Positions 14,126 through 14,557 of a stretch of DNA of 14,557 nt are shown here, piece after piece. The stretch lies in assembly GCA_016200445.1 (NCBI GenBank), contig JACQEQ010000417.1, positions 1 through 14,557 of the forward strand. Direction: 5' to 3'. Source of the stretch: Gammaproteobacteria bacterium (lineage in GTDB: Bacteria; Pseudomonadota; Gammaproteobacteria; SG8-11). The first letter of the stretch is position 1, and each line of letters opens with the position of its first letter. The notes beneath the pieces were generated by a model. That model saw nothing but the letters and a program-made list of their open reading frames with translations, ran no database searches and was not told the DNA's origin. The position numbers were made by a program, and so were the translations under genes.

Positions 14126-14449
14126 ATGGGCAACGTAGAAACAGAGCGGTTTCAACAGGCCAAAGACCAACTGGTGGCCGACTTCCGCACCGTGGTTGCG
14201 GACGCCGAAGAATTATTGCGTGCGACCGCAGGCGAGGCTGGCGGTAAAGCCAGTGCTGCGCGCGCAAAAATCGAGGAGAGTCTGCGCGATGCGCGCCGCA
14301 AGCTCGCCGAAGTGGAAGCTACCGTCACCACTAAGGCCCGCGATGCCGCAAAGGCCACCGATGAAATAGTGCATGAGCATCCTTGGAAAGCCGTCGGTAT
14401 CGCCGCTGCGGTCGGCTTTTTGCTCGGCATGCTGATCCAGCGTCGCTAA
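14126..14449 (+). CDS. DUF883 family membrane-anchored protein (YqjD/ElaB-like)
   Basis: A 107-residue protein with a long charged amphipathic helix (residues ~5-80, rich in Ala, Glu, Lys and Arg; likely coiled coil) and a C-terminal membrane segment in HEHPWKAVGIAAAVGFLLGMLIQRR (83-107, given here in two parts: HEHPWKAVGIAA and AVGFLLGMLIQRR). E. coli relatives YqjD and ElaB are inner-membrane proteins that bind ribosomes in stationary phase. The start at 14126 is chosen because AAGGA lies at 14114-14118 and the family normally begins here; the 47 upstream in-frame residues are not family-like. The next gene starts four bases after the stop, matching the usual yqjD-yqjE order. Confidence 0.9.
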   Translation: MGNVETERFQQAKDQLVADFRTVVADAEELLRATAGEAGGKASAARAKIEESLRDARRKLAEVEATVTTKARDAAKATDEIVHEHPWKAVGIAAAVGFLLGMLIQRR

Positions 14450-14453
14450 GCGC

Positions 14454-14557
14454 ATGGCCGGCGAAGATTCACAGCACGCCGGGGGCTTGCTGCACTCGGT
14501 GCAACGTTTGTTGAGCTCGTTGCTGAGCGTCATCCAAACACGCATCGAGATCGTCGC
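14454..14557 (+). CDS. Phage holin family / YqjE-like protein, N-terminal fragment (cut by window end)
   Basis: Only the first 34 residues are visible: MAGEDSQHAGGLLHSVQRLL then SSLLSVIQTRIEIV. The GLLHSVQRLLSSLLSVIQTRIEIV pattern matches the start of the DUF1469/holin-superfamily YqjE proteins, which are small inner-membrane proteins with two membrane helices beyond the visible part. It lies four bases after the DUF883 stop and is surely cotranscribed with it. The name holin reflects a superfamily resemblance and does not indicate a prophage here. Confidence 0.75.
   Translation, partial: MAGEDSQHAGGLLHSVQRLLSSLLSVIQTRIEIV

Overview
The window looks like chromosomal DNA of a moderately GC-rich proteobacterium, probably beta or gamma. 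The indicators are pirin genes, a twin-arginine-exported molybdenum hydroxylase, a PEP-CTERM protein, a DUF883/holin-family (YqjD/YqjE-like) pair and an IS4-family element. No rRNA, tRNA or CRISPR array was seen, so the assignment rests on gene content only.

Layout. (1) 1-1370: the tail of one pirin gene and a complete second pirin gene, separated by a 131-bp hairpin-rich repeat with 13-bp inverted ends. (2) 1490-4111, minus strand: a two-gene operon for a periplasmic molybdenum hydroxylase of the isoquinoline 1-oxidoreductase type, a [2Fe-2S] subunit followed by a Mo-cofactor subunit. It converges on the pirin gene across a symmetrical hairpin. (3) 4284-5844: a complete IS4-family insertion sequence with 33-bp inverted ends; its transposase reading frame appears broken near the start by one extra T. 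(4) 5990-6892, minus strand: a secreted DUF3494 (ice-binding-like) protein with a PEP-CTERM sorting tail. (5) 7225-12683, perhaps to 13805: an ECF sigma factor and a ChrR-like cupin on the minus strand, divergent from a plus-strand run of DUF4331 protein, small lipoprotein, TPR protein and HupE/UreJ-like membrane protein, then a diheme c-type cytochrome with a C-terminal anchor. (6) 14126-14557: a DUF883 protein and the start of a holin-family protein.

The most interesting region is 7225-13805. The short intergenic region between the sigma gene and the DUF4331 gene carries two oppositely directed copies of one promoter-like pattern, ACATCC, 16 or 17 bases, then CGTAGT, with CTG before the CGTAGT in both. 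Each is placed about 40 bases before the corresponding start codon. This suggests that the ECF sigma factor controls both its own operon and the DUF4331 envelope operon. The cupin partner keeps the metal ligands of the ChrR cupin domain but lacks the usual zinc-binding anti-sigma domain, and its strong ribosome-binding site shows that the short start is genuine. Together the genes resemble a stress- or metal-responsive envelope system of secreted protein, lipoprotein, periplasmic TPR protein, EF-hand membrane protein and perhaps a heme protein. Its biochemical task cannot be read from the sequence.
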